A DNA stretch of 64,000 bases from Malaya genurostris (lineage: Eukaryota; Arthropoda; Insecta; Diptera; Culicidae): assembly GCF_030247185.1 (NCBI RefSeq), contig NC_080570.1, positions 74,854,132 to 74,918,131 of the forward strand. The letters run 5' to 3'. A program made the translations under genes and the position numbers. The notes under the pieces are model-generated. The model did not search any database. It was not told the origin of the DNA and was given only the letters and a program-made list of their open reading frames with translations. Below are positions 25,831 through 37,566 of this stretch, piece by piece (position 1 is the stretch's first letter; every line of letters starts with the position of its first letter).

Positions 25831-26491
25831 GGGTAATGTCAGAAACATTACTGGATGTCGTGAATACGAAAACAACTGACATGCTCCTTAACACATCCGA
25901 ATATCAATTAGTGGTTCAATTGTATGAATCATGCAAGGATTCCCCTTTTTTCACATTTTTCGCAAAAACAAAGAAAGCTTCACTTAATCTCGATTACTGT
26001 GAATTTCACACAGCGAAAAGTGCACAAATCTAATCAAACAGTTCTAGATTTGCATTAAACTGAGGATTTTTATCTTCGATTTGCTAATAGTTCTTTAGAA
26101 AACTTTCAGAGCCATTAGAACGGCTGATTTTGTGTGATGCTCCCCACCGTTGTCCTCTTTACGTTGTTTTTTTTTATCAATGCAAACGACTAGCAGCTGT
26201 AACGTAATCGCTCTTGTCGGAAGCAAAACTAGCAAACGACACACAATACATCTGCTCGCAGTGGCGATAGAATCCAAACTGATTCAATTATTGTTAGGAG
26301 ATTTCTTTTTACGTGATTTCGTTTGTAGCTTTTTCACTAATGGGCGGTCCTAACGGCGTTCTGATTGGCTGGTGTTGACATGGGTCAAATGAGACAAGTT
26401 TTTCAATAGTGTACTATTGAAATACTTCAATGCTTTTACTATACACGTTTAAGTTAAAAATTTTTAATTCTATTGGTAGTTAGATTATATA
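25831..26491. other. Intergenic DNA
   Basis: Contains a CTGATTGGCTGG (CCAAT-type) motif at about 26360, similar to the one at 36648. No gene is supported. Confidence 0.3.
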
Positions 26492-27640
26492 AAGACTGTC
26501 GCAGAAAGAATGGACGCACTTTGATTTCGCTGTAAATAATTCACAAGTGTTGAAATTTCAAATTTTTTATTCGATATACTAATAATATTAGACTACAACA
26601 ACAGAATATTATTCTGAACATTTGCTACTTAGCCATTGTAGACTAGCTGGCACACCTTTATGCGAACGTTCCTCATTAAATTCTGTACAGACGTCTTGGC
26701 GACAAGTTTTGACACTTTTTTCCAATCTTTTTCGAACTGTTGAATGGTTTCGGCTACCGAGACATGTTTCCTAAGATGTGCCTTCGTTAATGCCCAAAAT
26801 TCCTCAATTGGTCAAAGTTGTGGGCAATTTGGTGGATTCATGTCTTTTGGGACGAAAGTGACATTTTTGGTAGTATACCATTCTACCGTTGATTTCGAGT
26901 AGTGACAAGAAGCAAGATCTGGTTAGAGGACAACAGGATCCTTGTGGCTTCGAATCATGCGTAGAAGTCGTTTTTGTAAATATTCCTTTATGTATATTTC
27001 GCTGCTCATTGAAGCAGTGGTGATGAAGGGTTTCGAAATCTTACCGCAGCTACAAATTGCTTGCCAGACCATAGTTTTCTTACCAAATTTTTCGACTTCA
27101 ATCGATTTCATCGTTCATGATTATGCAGTTCAAATTTTGTTTCGGACTACGTTTTGGTTTTTTCTGCTTCTTATAGGTTCGAAGATTCAAACGTTCTTTA
27201 GCACGAAGAATATTTGACTTCGAAGTGCCCACTTTCCGAACTGAAACCTCCATCTTTAGCTCGAACACCTTCAGTATACGTTTATCCAACTGAGGGTTAG
27301 CAGGACCTTTTTTCGACCCGTTTTTGGTTTATCCTCAAAGGTGTTATACTCACCGAACTTCCTGATTGCATTTCGCACGGCTTTTCCACTTACTCCTTCC
27401 ATTTTTGCTATCTTTCTCAGTGACAGTCCGCGTTCTGTGCACCATTTGTACACAATTTTTCGACGTTGTTCTTCTGAACAACGCATTTTGAAACAAACTA
27501 ATGAAAACGAATAAACAACTGCACAAGATGTTAGAGAAGAGTGTAAACAACAGGACGCAGCCATAAAAATTGACAGATTCTGAACCATTGCGAAATGGCA
27601 GCGGTTTTTTGGTTGCGTCTATACTTTCTGGAACAGTTTT
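26492..27640 (-). pseudogene. ITmD37E-type (DD37E) transposon, copy 1, defective
   Basis: Termini are AAGACTGTCGCAGAAAG and CTTTCTGGAACAGTTTT, both flanked by TA (26490-26491 and 27641-27642). The minus-strand frames read MRCSEEQRRKIVYKWCTERG and SLRKIAKMEGVSGKAVRNA (HTH), then a frameshift, VGTSKSNILRAKERLNLRTY and GKKTMVWQAICSCGKISKPF. Next come PDLASCHYSKSTVEWY and CPQL-stop-PIEEFWALTKAHL. From the Asp of PDLA to the Glu of PIE there are 37 positions, giving the DD37E spacing. Two stops (after DPVVL and after CPQL) and several deletions kill it. The first catalytic block is deleted between ATCGATT direct repeats, judged against copy 2 at 43962-44895. Confidence 0.9.
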
Positions 27641-27644
27641 TAAA

Positions 27645-29685
27645 TCATTCCACAGATCACTGAGCTGTGAGCTTTAAAAATACGAGAAAGGCAAACGCGC
27701 CTTATGAATTATCCTTTTTGATACTCGTTTACACCAAACATTTCAGAAAAGTTAAATTTTGAATTATTTGAGATTATTCAATTATGTCACAAGATTAGAT
27801 TTGAGATTATGTCACACAACAGACAATTTTATCATAAAATTGTGATCATATTTCCGATGGCATGTAGCAAAAATTATGTTGATTCGTTAACAACAAGAGA
27901 TATTCACGAACAAAAACTTATCACTCTCTCAGAGGGAAAATTTTGAAAAGGCGCCCCATAGTAAAGTAAGTCGTATTCACGATAAAAAAACGGGCCTGAC
28001 TGGTGACTTCACTGGTCGAGTGCGGATAGGGCTTGGTGCAATTCATGCGAGATTCGCGTTTCATTTCTTACGAGTTACAACGATTCGAATAAAGTGCATG
28101 CAAAAACTTATGCGACCTTTTGAAAGAGATATCCAAGACATCAACGTTTTATTATAACTGAGATTAGTAGTGCCCATTACCCAGGGGCTTTTTGGTGTGG
28201 ACGAGTGTGGCGTACAATTATAAAAAATGGTATATTTCAGTTGTTTTGCGATATCGGGTTTTACTGTGTATGTTCCTAACAAGAGTGATCGGAATGTTTC
28301 TTCCGAGACTAAGCGTTTTGCGGAGAAGCTTCCATTTTCACAGTGCGTCCTATCGTTAAATTATACGGAAAATCCGTTTCTTACGATGCAAGTATGCATA
28401 ATATTTCATTACTTGTTTGTTGAATGTCAAGGTATCACAGTAGATGGTTTTATTTCAGTTAAACTTTCATGTACCTGGGATCAAACATGAACAACATATT
28501 TTTATTTTCAATCATTATTTAGCACCCTCATCAGTCCAATATAACATTGATTCATGGATGTTATCTATCGACACTTATCAGATTTGAAATATAACCTTGA
28601 TCAAAAAGGCTGTATCATCAATTGAATAGAAGGAATTGATTTTCAACAACACTCTTTTATCCACATCGACTTTCCGCATATCTCGAAATGACAACTTTTA
28701 ACTAAACCTGAATCCGACATCCAACATCCAAGTGGACCAAATTTGCTCCCAGTAGGATTACTCGGTGGCATCATAGATTTTGTATGCATTCAATTTATGA
28801 TATTGCATTCCGGTTTGGAATGGCGTGGTGGTATACAACAAAAAAAAGCAAGAATACCATCAGGCATTCAGTCACCAGCCGCGGAAAAAAAAATAACCAA
28901 ACGAATCGTGCCAAACAAATGCGACCAATACCGACCTATCAGAGTGGCGCAGCGCGAAATAGGATCTACCTTTTTTGTTGCTCATTCGTTTTGTTTTGTT
29001 TCAACTCGTTTGCAACGAAATTAATTCCTGAAAATCCTGGTTTGCTGAAAATTGATGTTTTGAGCACTGGATGACTGGGAGTTTCATATGCTTTTTTGTG
29101 TTTTCACAAAGAACCTTCAAAACCAGTTGCACTTTGTTGGCCGCTCTTTCCTCTTTCCGTTGATTTATGAATGTTTCAGTTCTATTTCACACGACAGGAA
29201 ATCTGGCGACTCAAATCGTAATAAATCACACAAGATTCAATAAAAATTGTATTGGAAATATCCGCCCAGTTATCAAAGTGAACTAAATGATTCGCATGCC
29301 TTTTTAAACGATATTAAAAATTATCTGAGTAAGTAACGTATTCTATTTGATTTTCTTCGATGGAATGCTATGACTTGATTAACAGTGTACAACTCTTCAT
29401 TCTGCATCCCCAGCTGATTTGAATGAAACACTTTGATATCTTTTGTCTCTATGTTTAAGTAACTATCCGCTGCTGATACTTTGTTTCATTCTGCAGCAGT
29501 TTAGGGGGCTTGATACCTTCTGCATAAGTACGGAGATTACTTTCCATTCAACTATACGTATATTTTTCATTACACTTCATGTACATTGCCAATAACTTCC
29601 TTGGCGGAGTCTAACTGTAAAAAAAATCTACAATAACACGATTTCGACCCCACAAGTTGAAAACTCTCCTTGTCTACCTTGTGAG
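27645..29685. other. Intergenic DNA, no gene recognised
   Basis: Includes a short copy of the CCGGAA-type repeat at 28700-28760. The stretch from 28060 to 28280 has a minus-strand frame of 73 codons with no known domain. No promoter or coding evidence. Confidence 0.3.
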
Positions 29686-29879
29686 GTAGAGATGGGCAAA
29701 ACAGTTAATTTCAAAGAACCGCTCAGAACTTGATAATTCTACAGAAAGAACTAGTCCTGAACCGTTCATTCGTCCTTCAGAAATTTTGAATGTGTCTGCA
29801 AAAACCGTACGAGAGGAAATAATTATATTTCGTTGGTAACAAACTCTTTTATGGAAATGCAACACTCACTTTTGTGCAC

Positions 29880-30869
29880 TTTTCCAGAGGTCGCAAATAT
29901 TTATCGCCAGGTTTATCGAGAGATGTTAAGATCTGGTGCCTGAAATGTGTGACGTGTGCTGCTCGAAAGGGTCCAAATCGGCGTCTTAGAGGTAACCTAG
30001 AACCGTCAATTGTGAGCGAACCATTCGAAAGGTTAGGAATCGATATTCTGGGTCCATTACCGACAACCTCTAGGGGAAATAGATGGATTTTGGTGATATG
30101 TGACTATTTCACAAAATGGCCGGAGGCCGTGGCGCTTCCCACTCAAACTGCTGATGTTGTGGCGGAAGCACTACTTTCTGTGGTAGTATCTAGATTTGGT
30201 GTACCGAGGCGAATTCACTCTGATCAAGGAAGAAATTTCGAATCAGAGGTATTCAAAGGACTACTTAAAATTCTCGGTGTGGAAAAGACTCGGACTACTC
30301 CATTACATCCTCAATCCGACGGTCTCGTCGAAAGAATGAATCGAACCTTGCTGGACTATCTAGCGAAATTTGTCGACAAAGATCAGCAAAATTGGGATAA
30401 CATTTTACCGTTGGCCTTGATGAGTTATAGAGCGTCTATTCACAACAGCACAAAATTTACTCCAGCGCTACTTACCCTAGGGAGAGAAATCCGACTCCCT
30501 ATTGATTTGTGGCGCCCACAAGTTCCTTCAGATGTAAATTTATCGCTTCCTTCATACTTGCAACAGAAACTTGACTTTATGCGGGACGTACAAACGGTGG
30601 CAAGGATCAACTTGAAACTATCTGCCGAAAGCATGAAGGTGCACTACGACGAACGCGCTAATCCGATCAGTTTCAATATCGGTCAACAAGTGTGGCTTTA
30701 TAACCCTATACGGAAGGTTGGAAAATCTCCAAAACTTCAATGCGATTGGGATGGTCCGTACAGTGTGCAACGGAAACTGAGTGACCTGATCTACGAAATT
30801 CGTCGTGATAACTGTCGCAGCAAGGTTGTTCACTTGGATTGCCTGGCACCTTACGAGTCACATGATTAG
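29880..30869 (+). pseudogene. Ty3/gypsy pol fragment: integrase
   Basis: An open frame of about 330 codons encodes the gypsy-type integrase. It begins inside the HHCC zinc-binding domain (SPGLSRDVKIWCLKC, then TCAARKGP), so the His half is missing. The catalytic core keeps D57 (GIDILGP), D117 (HSDQGRNFES) and E153 (GLVERMNRTL), with the classic 35-residue D-E spacing. A C-terminal part with GQQVWLYNP and KLQCDWDGPYSVQ follows to a stop at 30869. Protease, RT and RNase H are absent, and no envelope frame is visible. An intact catalytic triad with an uninterrupted frame suggests a fairly young insertion that was truncated at its 5' side. Regular LTR elements are not 5'-truncated at integration, so a later deletion is likely. 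It is inactive as it stands. Confidence 0.95.
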
Positions 30870-30905
30870 GGACTTATCGGGACGATCAAGTCTTCAGAGG
30901 GGAGC

Positions 30906-31190
30906 TGTGTTACGGAATCCATGATCGTGTAGCGTTTTTAAACCTAGATTGGAATTATCTAGATAAGCCGCCATGAAACTCAGTAAGTTGAATTGAGAAG
31001 AGAGAGAGAGAGAGAGAGAGAGAATAAAAAAAGAAGATGGAGTTATGTTGAATTCTAACTAAACGCGTTTTATTTCGCTCCGCACAAAATTCGCAAGTTA
31101 CTGCAACATTTGCTCGGTCTAAGATTGTGTTCTTCCCGTGTTACGGTAACCGATATTCGGCGCGAACGATTCATACCAAAAATCGTTACA
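30906..31190 (+). mobile_element. 3' LTR of the gypsy element (borders approximate)
   Basis: Directly after the pol stop comes a polypurine tract (AGAGGGGAGC), then TGTGTTACGGAATCC, the expected start of a 3' LTR. The segment includes a (GA)n run (31001-31022). It probably ends near 31190 (CGTTACA), beyond which the MITE right arm resumes. No TATA box was pinned down. Confidence 0.6.
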
Positions 31191-31399
31191 ATACAATTTC
31201 TTCTATTGCATTCTTAAAAACTACGACCGTTTCGAAATATACAGTTATTCATACACTTTCTTATAAAATTCAATTACTTTTATTCCCTTTGGAAAGATTA
31301 GAGAACTATCGTTCTTCAACAAAAAACTGCTACTCACTTATTCTTCCAGAATAGTTAGTTCTTTTGAACCGTTCGCGAACAGATTGCCCATCTCTAGTG

Positions 31400-34300
31400 T
31401 GGAGCGCTTTCTTATGGGATTACACCGCAGGGGAAAGACTTTTGTAGGACTACTTCGGCCGTACACAGTCTGAAGTGCTGTACAATCAGTTTGCTTTTTG
31501 AGTTATGCTTCGACATATCCAGAGTAGTTTGATTAGCAGTAGTTCGTATCCCGTATGTGTAGCACTTTTTCCTAAATATAATAATATCTAGTATAGATCC
31601 AAAGATTGTGAGCCATTATGTTTAGTTGACATTGGTTTGATGAATACATATATAAATATACAGAACATGATGACAATGTGTATGTGTTTATTCTGGTCGT
31701 TGGCGTAGATCGGCAGTTTCATATTAATTGTAGGAATGTATCCCCTGTAAGTTCTGTAAGAACGGATCATTTTATTTAAACCGTTAGAGTTCCTCTGTCG
31801 GACTGAATCAGAGATGCTTTCTCGGTTTTGGGAATGAACAGATGAATATTCTTTGCAGCCATTGTAATGTTGATTGTAAATAATAAATTTATTGAAAGTA
31901 GTTGCTTTCAAATATCTTCGATGGAAACTGCAGTATATTTCTTCCGAACTAAGTAATGAGTCCCGCAAAAGTTCTTCACATGGTAAAAATGTCGACATGA
32001 TCAATTCACTTAATGTATATCTAACTTGCAATTATTATAATTAGTGATAATAGCATTTTTTTGGGACGGTACTGCAAAAGAAATGGCGCAATAAAATAAT
32101 TCCTGTTTGCCGAAACATCTCTTGAAATAATCTCGCATTATTAACTGGCACACCTGGTACAGTTTTTTTTGTTTTGATTAGAAATTAGTAAATATTTGTT
32201 CTGTTGTAATTATTTATGCTCTCTCAATAGTTATAGATACATCTTTAATTCTGTATGTTATGTTCACAAATTACTTCCTTTCGATAAATGTCAGCAGACT
32301 GAGCATTCCCGTTTAGCCCAGTGCCTGAACCGACAAGTGAAATTAATGACGTTTTCGATTGATGCTAAACCTAACCCAGGTTCTATCGTAACTGCTGTCA
32401 AACCGTTTATTTGAAGTTAGTTTCGAACCTAGTGTCGACGTTCTTGAACTGAAAATCGAGTCAGCTTCGAACCTGGTTTTTATATCAGGTTTGCGCACCC
32501 AACACAGTTTCGTGAAAAATGTTTGCTTGATGAAACTACCTCAGTTTCAGTTTTCTCAAGTGAAAACGACATAAGATTTAATTCTAGTGCATGTTACTAA
32601 CGTATAAACAGTAAATGCTACTTGGAAGTGGAGTGTAACAAACTTTTTTTTTCAAGAATTATTGATTTTCATTTGCATGTAATGATATGCGGGATTAATA
32701 TTGAAGCAGGCGGAAATAACTTCATTTCTCCTTCATTCCTAGTTAGGCTAGTGTACTAAACAAGGATTAGCTGTGGTTGGATGCCATCATCGAAGAGTGA
32801 ATAAGTGAGAGTTAAACCATAAGCACCGGTTTAGTACTAGAATGTGGTTCGTAATTGTCGGTTCTTCATGAATACCATTTACATAGCGACTTGATTATTC
32901 TAATGAATTGGTGTTCGGAAAGCTACTGGAAATAGTTTCTGTCGGTATGCATCCATTCAGGAATAAGTAATTGGATCAATTGCGCTGGATCCTGGAATAG
33001 GGCGTTGCTAATTGCCTTCGCTAATCATGATTTTAATTCATTGAAGTAGCTATTCATGTTTAATAATAAATCACCCATATATCAATGCAGGCAAATTGAA
33101 TTGTTGATGTTCAAATTCACTTTAGGTGTTTAGAGGAATCCATTATCCTTCCAATTGCATTTATGATTGGTGAGCATAGTAAGATAATACGTGTAGGATT
33201 TCACTAAATCATCCGAACATATTTGGGTATTCCAGCAGACAATGGAAAACTAAAAAAATCATACTTTATGCAAATGTACGTGAAGGACGACTTCTCGTGT
33301 TTGATAAGGAAGCTACAAAAACTTTACTTTTCCATTTCTCGTCTTCCAACATCCGGAACTGGAAAATGCAAACGATATTCCCTTAGCTTGCCTATGAGAA
33401 AGGATCCAAGCAACTGTGTCAGTTATGAAATTGTTCTTGCAGAAATAAGGAAATTCGTTGAGATTGCAACTATAATTAAAATTGAATATGAAGTGGAAGC
33501 GGCATTGTAACTGTGGAAAGTTGAAAACGGCTTCCTTTCTTGGAATCCCTTAAGAATGCTGGATCCTGTCCTAGATTTCGTGGAAGTTGTGAAACAACGG
33601 GTAACAATATCTTGCTTGACATTTTCGTAATTAATAATTGAAATTAAAATTACAATTACACAGTGTAATAGATTGTGCCATATCCTATAAGAGCTGGGAT
33701 TGTAGGTAATATCATTCCGAATTTTACTTTTGACATTTCGTTGTTGTTTTAAATTGGACAATAAATGAACGAATTACTCTTTCTGGATCAATTTCTAGAG
33801 CATCCTGACACTTGATAGATTAACACGACAACCTTTTATATCACTAAATACTTTCATAGCCTTTTGCAGAACAAAACATTAATTGAACATTTTTGGAATT
33901 GCAAAAGTTGCATTGGTCCATGAGCTTCGCACCTGATTTACTGGACTTTCGTTTTTTTTCCTTCTTTACTTTTCCGATCATCCGATAGCGAATCGCATCT
34001 TCACAGTAAAGGTGAATTCGCGTTAGGAACGTTTTTCCATTTCTCTGTCAATTTTATTTGGAACATCAGGCAAGAGGCGCGCTCGACGCTCTTCTATGAT
34101 GGTACAAACGACGATTGCCTCCTTTTGGGTGAGGAAAACTTTGTTTTCGGTAATCTTGTTTTCAATTTGGCGTAGCTATTTGAAGGAGGCAACGTTGTAG
34201 TCTTTTTTTTTGTTTTCTGTTAAAGATGGAGAGAACGTGTTCTTCTTTGCTTGTTGATGGCTGGCTTTGGTTCTTCCATGACCAAATTGTAGGAAATGAG

Positions 34301-35049
34301 AAAAAAGGGTTTCCAAATTAAAGCTACGTGTCACGCTCTTCTCGGTGGCATGATTGGGGCTTTAAAATGGATCTTCGCTGTCTTCGGTGAGGCAAGAACC
34401 ACGCTTATGTAGATACCGAAAGGGAAATCGATTTTTTTCTTAACTCTTGTCGTGTTCGAGAAACTCGTTGAAACGAACGACTGTGTGCTAGTGAAGGTTC
34501 TGCAGCGGCTAAATTGTGCACATAACATGGATTACCGAAACGTCGTGAAGGTATTAAGCGTTGCTTAGATTTTCGCTGCTTGATTTATGAAACTTTTCTT
34601 GGCTTCGTGTTCTCAGCTCACCGTGGAATGTTTTCGGAATGTGCTCAACCAAGAAGTTCATAAAAACTTAATCGTCGGATTTCGGTGAGCAGCGCTTGTG
34701 TATGGAGCCGATTGGCATTTTGGAGGGCGTATGGTTATAATTTGGTACTGACATTGACAACGAGTTAAATTTATGGAGATTTTTAGGTGCTAGATATGAG
34801 TTTATTTTGAGGGAAAAGGCACGTTTTTGACGTGCTAATTATCATATTGTTTTAATTAGTAGAGGGAAGACATTCATTATCAGAATGTAAACGTTCGTGT
34901 TGTAACAAAATTAGTAAAAAATGGATTTTTCGAAATTGATTTTCGCATTTTACATGCCGTTTGAAGAAGCAAAGCCATTTTGGGAATATAGTTGAAAGGG
35001 TTTAAATTTGATCAACACTTCATTTTTATTTTAATGAATTAAAAAGCTT
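31400..35049. other. Long intergenic stretch, no gene supported
   Basis: Open frames of 147 codons (31588-32031, minus) and 95 codons (33223-33510, plus) exist but show no domain or codon bias and no clear splice context. The block 34000-34740 is slightly richer in GC. No transposon motif was recognised. Confidence 0.35.
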
Positions 35050-35290
35050 GAATGGTCCCCGTCCCGAAACGGGTTTGTGATGAGGAACGCATCTTTGTTC
35101 CCTATGTAGGGGTGCAAATTAAGAGCTCAAAGAAATAAACATGAATTGAAGTTATCGAGTTTTTGAACACTTACAACTCAGTTAGTAATTCGAGCAGTGA
35201 TATTATTGCGCATACTGGGTGAAAATCTTGCTACGCAGCGATTTGAATAGATAAAAAGGCGGGTTATGTCAGAGACATAATCGGATTAAT
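35050..35290 (+). repeat. Dispersed mosquito repeat
   Basis: Words: GAGGAACGCATCTTTGTTCC, CTATGTAGGGGTGCAAATT, AACACTTACAACTCAGT and AAAAAGGCGGGTTATGTCAG. A partial second copy is at 36330-36430 (ATATAGGGCTGCACATTTG, AACACTTACAGCTCAGT). Confidence 0.6.
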
Positions 35291-36329
35291 GATAAGATGT
35301 CCAATATCGAAATACATAGTTGATTGAGGGGTGCAGGGATTCTTGGATGAGTTGAGGAAAACTGAAACTGAGCACCAATAAAACTGTTGACGATTAGAAA
35401 CGTCTTAATGCTCAACACGGAAATTCGAATTGAACTACATAACTACATTGTTTGATTGTCACTAGTCAAACTAATGTTTTAAAAATATGCGTGCGACCCG
35501 GCAACCCAGCAAGTATCTCCAGGCCTGTGCAGGTGGGAATACTATGGGTTGTCGAAAACGCTTTACTTATAGAGTTAGCTCAGAATTACCGTAATTTTAA
35601 ACGTTTCTCACTAGGTAATTTGAGGATTAAAATATTATTACTCGATGAACATTAGATAAGGTTACGGTAGCGCTGACCGTGAACAGAAATCTTGATTTAC
35701 GATAGGAAGCCGAATTTCGCAAAAAACATAGAATATTATTATAAATACTTTTTGTACGGAGTTGACGATGATATATTAGTAACGTTAGTGTTTTTACAAA
35801 TATTTGCCTATTTTTAAAGTTCAAATCTATTGATAAGAGAGTTTCAAAATTGCATTTTAATGTCATTATGATCGGTCTTGTCTAGTACACAACCTTGTAT
35901 TTTTTTCACACACCAGAGCGAGCACTACGTGAACTGTTGTTGTATTTCCATTTGCATAATTTTGTCCGAAGTTGATCTCTTTTAATTCAAATGATATGTT
36001 AAATTAATCAGAATACTTGTCTTATATTTTGTTCATAAATACGTTTATTTCTGGAGGTAGTTTACATAAATTTTTTTCCATCGTAGCATTACTTTGACAT
36101 ACAACTCTTCCCCTAATAAAATTCAATATAGTCACGATGATTTGAATTTAATAAAACATGTTCCTACTATTTTTTAAACATTATAGTAGGTATTTCTGCA
36201 TTTATTAAACTTGTTCAAATTTAGCTGATATACAAGATAAGGCCACTTTTATTTTTGTATATTCTGTTGATTATATCATAAACTATTTCAGGTTTGTTTA
36301 TAAAAGTACATCATTTTTTATATGGAACA
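35291..36329. other. Intergenic DNA
   Basis: AT-rich. Nothing else recognised. Confidence 0.3.
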
Positions 36330-36639
36330 TATCTTCATTTTCTATATAGGGCTGCACATTTGAAACTCAAGGAAAAATACATGTAGAAATGTGGTCAGGT
36401 TTTAAACACTTACAGCTCAGTCTATTTTGTATCAATTATTGATAGTATTTCATCGTTTGATTGGAAATATTTTTTAATTTCGATTTGAGTGTATCAAACC
36501 ACGTATTTTCAATTATAAATGATTTAAATTTGGATTAGTAGCGAACAGTGTCGTTTTTGTCTGCTAAAAATCTCCGGCATACCGAATTTCCCTGCCATAG
36601 ACGACGGTTTTGAAGGAGTAAGCGATATATCTATGGAAA

Positions 36640-36730
36640 AGCATCGCTCTGATTGGTCAATCGATGCAAACGCGAGGAAGCACGCAAATCTATAAATAGA
36701 AGTAAAATTATAGCCAACGTTTCAGTCCTA
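36640..36730 (+). promoter_or_regulatory. Candidate RNA polymerase II core promoter
   Basis: A CTGATTGGTCAATCG motif (CCAAT-type) at about 36648, a strong TATA box (CTATAAATAGAAG) starting at 36691, and an initiator TCAGTC at 36722-36727, an exact match to the insect Inr. The TATA-to-Inr distance (33 bases to the A) is close to the usual 30-31. The downstream DNA has no long frame. It could be a relic of a transposon promoter or of a histone-like promoter. Confidence 0.4.
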
Positions 36731-37235
36731 CGTGTAGCATGCTAGAGGTAGGTTGTTGCTAGACAGCAAGACAAAAAGTGCCATAAAACGATTTGAAGCT
36801 TTAATTGATATGCTCTGATCTTGTGTCATGCAATCTCGGATGAAATTCCATGTTATGTCGTTTTGCCTGAGAAATTGACAAACCAGGGTAAATTTTGAGT
36901 GCTTAAGATTAATTTCTAAATTACATAAGATGAACTCGATTGATAATGAGGAAAAGTTTATCGCTTCAACCGAAATCGCAGAATGGTAGAGAAACTTAAC
37001 ACTATAAAAATAAATGCTGGCATACAAAACTCGAATACAAACAGTGACTAGCGATAATCTGGTTCGATACTGTAAATATTGTTTCTAGAAACAATATAAC
37101 ATGCTTATGCTTTATTCATGCATTGATGTGCAATTTATTATTAACACAAAGTGGAGTCCCAGTGGAAAAAATTTCCTTTTAAGGGATCCCCAATTTAATT
37201 ACTACGCTATGTTGGAAGGAAAGTACAAATGTATT

Positions 37236-37566
37236 AGGAAATTAGTTAATAATATGAAATACTGTTGACGATAAAGCATTGTGTCCGAGCTGGGGATGAT
37301 TATGCGTTGGTATGGTTTTCCTTATGGAACTGAATATCATATACTTAGTCTTTGTGACATTTAATGATAAAAAGTTCGCATTAAAATATTGATCAAGAAT
37401 TCTTAAATTGCTTTCCATTGAGTTAATAATAGCATTGATGTTACTGTCAGGATAAAACAGAGCTGTGTCATCGGCGAATAGTCGTGGAGTTCCTTTAAGC
37501 TGTAAATTACTTATGTCATTAATATATAAAAAGAACAATAGTGGTCCAATATTACTTCCTTACATA
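37236..37566 (-). pseudogene. LINE RT fragment (3' part of a split element)
   Basis: Minus-strand frame with GPLLFFLYINDISNLQLKG, RLFADDTALFY (the FADD catalytic box) and LNVTKTKYMIF. Together with 38885-39500 it forms one CR1/Jockey-type RT interrupted by the plus-strand LINE between them. Confidence 0.75.

Larger units (their letters stand above)
29688..31396. mobile_element. hAT-type MITE interrupted by a Ty3/gypsy element
   Basis: Left end TAGAGATGGGCAAAACAG at 29688; the right end, reverse-complemented, reads TAGAGATGGGCAATCTG at 31396. Such GAGATGGGCAA termini are characteristic of hAT MITEs in insects. The next bases on both arms are rich in GAACCG-type words (AAAGAACCG and GAACGGTTC). 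Flanks TGTGAGG and TGTGGAG are similar but not identical, so a decayed 8-bp duplication is possible. Between about 29880 and 31190 lies the retroelement remnant. Confidence 0.7.

Noticed and set aside
29880..31190. Intact endogenous retrovirus
   Set aside because: Only the integrase end of pol and one LTR remain; no gag, RT or envelope frame, so it is a truncated Ty3/gypsy remnant.
31588..32031. 147-codon minus-strand frame as a host gene
   Set aside because: No domain, signal or codon bias; AT-rich low-information protein; no clear splice or promoter context.
33223..33761. Overlapping plus and minus frames of about 95-112 codons
   Set aside because: Both strands are open over the same bases, which is expected by chance; no recognisable domain.
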